This document shows, piece after piece, positions 50,657 to 52,555 of a DNA stretch of 52,555 nucleotides. Position 1 is the first letter of the stretch. Each line of letters opens with the position of its first letter. A model generated the notes under the pieces. It ran no database searches and was not told the origin of the DNA. It saw nothing but the letters and a program-made list of their open reading frames with translations. The position numbers and the translations under genes were made by a program. This stretch comes from Alphaproteobacteria bacterium (lineage in GTDB: Bacteria > Pseudomonadota > Alphaproteobacteria > Rickettsiales > UBA8987), in contig JAUIEX010000006.1 in the NCBI GenBank assembly GCA_030429725.1, positions 1 through 52,555 on the forward strand, read 5' to 3'.

Positions 50657-52203
50657 ACCTCGATCTCAACCCACAATTCAAGCATGCGCTTTCTCTATTG
50701 GAGGAATCGAAGCAGCATTTGTTCATCACCGGTAAGGCGGGGACGGGTAAATCGACGCTGCTGGATTATTTCTGCGCGTCTGCGAAGAAGAAGCCGGTGG
50801 TGCTGGCTCCGACCGGGGTGGCGGCGCTGAATGTTAAGGGGCAGACGATCCACCGCTTCTTCAATTTCTACATTGATGTCACGCCGGAGAAAATCCGCAG
50901 TAAAAAGCAAAAACCACGTGACCCTAAGCTCTATCAGAAACTCAAAACTATCATCATTGATGAAGTCTCCATGTTGCGGGCAGATTTGCTTGATTGCATC
51001 GATGAATTTCTGCGCCTTTATGGCCCATTGCCCGGTCAGCCTTTCGGCGGCGTACAGATGGTGTTTGTGGGCGATCTCTATCAGCTACCGCCCGTGGTGG
51101 GTAAAGAGGAGCGTGATATCTTCCGCACTCATTACGCCACGCCGTATTTTTTCAGCGCCAAGGCTCTGGAAACGGCACCGCTCGAGGTGGTAGAGCTGGA
51201 AACGGTCTATCGGCAAAAGGATGAGCAATTCGTCAGCCTGCTGAATAAAATCCGCAATAATTCGGTGGAGGATGCTGATATTACCGAGCTGAACCAGCGC
51301 CACCTGCCGGAGGAAGCCATACCGCAGACGCAAGCCTTTACTATCAGCCTGACCACCACCAATAAGGCAGCAGATACCATTAATGAGGAGCATCTGCGAA
51401 GACTGAAAGGCAAGCTGCATACGAGTGAAGCGGTGGTGCGCGGCGATTTCGGTAAGGAATATTTCCCCACGGCCACCGAGCTACAATTCAAAATCGGGGC
51501 GCAGATCATGCTGCTCAATAACGATCAGAAAAAGCGCTGGGTCAATGGCAGTATCGGCATCATCGAGGCGATCAAGCGCGATGATGACGACGAAGAATAT
51601 TTGCGCGTGCGGCTGCATGACAATGACAAGCTGGTGTCTGTCGCGCCCTTTGAGTGGGAGGTCTATAAATTCTCGGTGGAAGGTGGCGCGATTGTCTCTG
51701 AACCGGCTGGCAGTTTTACGCAATATCCCTTCCGGTTGGCATGGGCGGTGACGATCCATAAAAGTCAGGGTAAAACCTTTGACCGGGTGGTAATTGATAT
51801 CGGGCATGGCACCTTTGCAAGCGGGCAAACCTATGTGGGCCTCAGCCGCTGCACCTCGTTTGAGGGCATCCGGCTGAAAGTGCCGATTAAGAAGCAGCAT
51901 ATCCGCACCGATCCGCGTATCTATAAATTCCTGACCAGCCATGCGTATAAGAAGGCGGCAGAAACATTGTCGTTTGATGAAAAACTGTCGATGATTGAGC
52001 AGGCGATTGCGACGAAGCAGAAACTGGAAATGACCTATCTGAAAGCCAACGACACCAAATCCAAGCGCGTCATTGTGCCGCTAACGGTGGGTGAGGAAGA
52101 TTATCAGGGAAAGAAATTCCCCGGCATGCTGGCCTATTGCACCAAGCGCAAAGAGGAACGCATGTTTAATGTGGCCCGTATTTTGGAGTTAGGCCAGGCT
52201 TAA
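50653..52203 (+). CDS. PIF1-family SF1 helicase with C-terminal WYL-like domain
   Basis: 516 residues. The N-terminal helicase has ITGKAGTGKST (27-35, Walker A), APTGVAALNVKGQTIHRFF (Ia, PIF1-typical), IIDEVSML (II), GDLYQLPPV (III), and late VTIHKSQGKTFDRVVIDIG and YVGLSRC motifs, characteristic of the PIF1/RecD2 group. The last ~75 residues (QAIATKQKLEMTYLKAND, RVIVPLTVGEEDYQG, MLAYCTKRKEERMF) fit a WYL domain, a ligand- or nucleic-acid-sensing module found in phage-defence regulators; PIF1-WYL fusions are known in other bacteria (Thermotoga). It closes the operon. Confidence 0.9.
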   Translation: MNLDLNPQFKHALSLLEESKQHLFITGKAGTGKSTLLDYFCASAKKKPVVLAPTGVAALNVKGQTIHRFFNFYIDVTPEKIRSKKQKPRDPKLYQKLKTIIIDEVSMLRADLLDCIDEFLRLYGPLPGQPFGGVQMVFVGDLYQLPPVVGKEERDIFRTHYATPYFFSAKALETAPLEVVELETVYRQKDEQFVSLLNKIRNNSVEDADITELNQRHLPEEAIPQTQAFTISLTTTNKAADTINEEHLRRLKGKLHTSEAVVRGDFGKEYFPTATELQFKIGAQIMLLNNDQKKRWVNGSIGIIEAIKRDDDDEEYLRVRLHDNDKLVSVAPFEWEVYKFSVEGGAIVSEPAGSFTQYPFRLAWAVTIHKSQGKTFDRVVIDIGHGTFASGQTYVGLSRCTSFEGIRLKVPIKKQHIRTDPRIYKFLTSHAYKKAAETLSFDEKLSMIEQAIATKQKLEMTYLKANDTKSKRVIVPLTVGEEDYQGKKFPGMLAYCTKRKEERMFNVARILELGQA

Positions 52204-52427
52204 CCCCAAAGAAAATGCGGCACCAGTGCGGCATTTGAAGAGAATCGCCTGAAGGCAAAGCGGTTTTCTATTCTCATTACTGTGTAATTCCTGTGTAATC
52301 AGGCATAGAAAACTGTAAAAATGCATAGAATAATTGAGAAGAGCCTATGTTAGATTCCGCTGCTAAAATATTGTTTTAGTTATTTTAAGTTAATTAACTA
52401 GAAGAATTGAGAAAGCGCATGTGAAAT
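52204..52427. other. Non-coding right end of the island
   Basis: No gene is seen. An imperfect hairpin AATGC-GCAC/GTGC-GCATT lies at 52214-52235, just after the PIF1-WYL stop, possibly a weak terminator though without a good T-run. From about 52310 the sequence is AT-rich. Confidence 0.5.
52282..52300 (+). repeat. Paired direct repeats near attR, probable integrase arm sites
   Basis: GTGTAATT at 52282-52289 and GTGTAATC at 52293-52300, offset 11 bp. Same sequence and spacing as the pair near attL. Confidence 0.6.
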
Positions 52428-52458
52428 ACTGCAAATCCTCGTACGGGGGTTCGATTCC
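52428..52458 (+). repeat. Right attachment site (attR), 31-bp repeat of tRNA-Cys
   Basis: Identical to 45459-45489. Identity stops before the 3' strand of the acceptor stem: the next bases (ATGGCG) do not continue the tRNA, so no second functional tRNA exists here. Confidence 0.88.
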
Positions 52459-52539
52459 ATGGCGATTGCATTTGGGTTACTTTTGGTATTTTTGTTCGGT
52501 GTATTTTTCTTCAGGTCATTGATGTTTCTGAAGATTTGA
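52459..52539 (+). other. Short hydrophobic open frame after attR
   Basis: 26 codons starting at the base after the repeat and encoding a hydrophobic peptide (AFGLLLVFLFGVFFF). No ribosome site is visible, so it may be chance. It is the only feature in the last 97 bases. Confidence 0.2.
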
Positions 52540-52555
52540 TTGTTTTATGCGTACT

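Larger units (their letters stand above)
45459..52458 (+). mobile_element. tRNA-Cys-integrated genomic island, about 7 kb
   Basis: Bounded by a perfect 31-bp direct repeat: 45459-45489, inside tRNA-Cys, and 52428-52458. It contains, from the tRNA side, a truncated tyrosine integrase pointing towards the tRNA, an unknown short frame, and a four-gene operon (Fic, SF2 helicase, GIY-YIG protein, PIF1-WYL). Paired GTGTAAT(T/C) repeats, 11 bp apart, lie near both ends. The position of the integrase beside the tRNA 3' end is standard for such elements. The residual integrase suggests that the island is no longer self-mobile. Confidence 0.85.

Noticed and set aside
52428-52458. A second tRNA-Cys gene at the right end
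   Set aside because: Only 31 bases match; the acceptor stem, D arm and 5' half are missing.

Overview
The window reads as chromosome of a free-living or predatory alphaproteobacterium. Supporting signs are an E1-alpha/E1-beta/E2 pyruvate dehydrogenase of alphaproteobacterial type, a phasin, a BMFP/UbiK-like protein next to proC, a short pgi in front of mutL, truB-rpsO, and a yfgM-bamB-der-ispE-recG run. A rickettsia-like habit is that palindromic repeat elements sit in frame inside housekeeping proteins. The genus cannot be fixed from the sequence; a Micavibrio-like or deep alphaproteobacterial lineage is only a guess.

Layout. Bases 1-111 are the tail of an IS30-family transposase. Bases 192-6136 hold an unknown protein and then pdhB, an MntA/HepT toxin-antitoxin pair, a small lipoprotein, pdhC, a ParD/ParE pair and ppa, so two addiction modules sit in the PDH gene cluster. 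The E1-alpha gene pdhA lies about 38 kb away at 43438-44454. Bases 6133-16791 carry a membrane protein, a DsbD/ScsB-type reductase, two glycine-zipper repeat proteins, mutL-pgi, the UbiK-like gene, proC and a phasin with a near-consensus promoter and a perfect terminator. Bases 16899-23518 carry an aminotransferase, exoD, a periplasmic rhodanese, a truncated ahpC beside intact ahpD, rpsO-truB and ilvD. Bases 23714-31736 hold a 1196-residue ankyrin/proline-rich exported protein and a dnaE swollen to about 1456 residues. Bases 31779-40756 are a forward operon: yfgM-like, bamB, der, a TPR lipoprotein, ispE and a swollen recG. Then come an ArsC-like reductase, an AlaC-like aminotransferase, a Rap1a-like protein, pdhA and an M48 protease.

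Two things stand out. (1) Short palindromic elements of two families are scattered through the window. They lie in frame in dnaE (four insertion regions, about 270 extra residues), recG (two regions, about 160 extra residues) and pdhC (interdomain linker), and also between genes. Stem arms differ between copies but keep pairing, and the reading phase through the element is constant for each orientation. Together this points to a mobile, protein-tolerated element comparable in behaviour to the Rickettsia palindromic elements.

(2) A 7-kb island starts in the tRNA-Cys gene (45430-45503). It is bounded by a 31-bp direct repeat (45459-45489 and 52428-52458), has paired 8-bp repeats 11 bp apart near each end, and keeps the C-terminal half of a tyrosine integrase. 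Its cargo is one tightly coupled operon: a Fic-family protein, an SF2 helicase, a GIY-YIG nuclease-like protein and a PIF1 helicase with a C-terminal WYL-like domain. The genes are separated by 1 bp or overlap by 8 and 4 bp. I infer a candidate anti-mobile-element defence system; no set with this exact composition is known to me by name. The right-hand repeat lacks the tRNA acceptor stem, which suggests a second tandem element continuing past the window.
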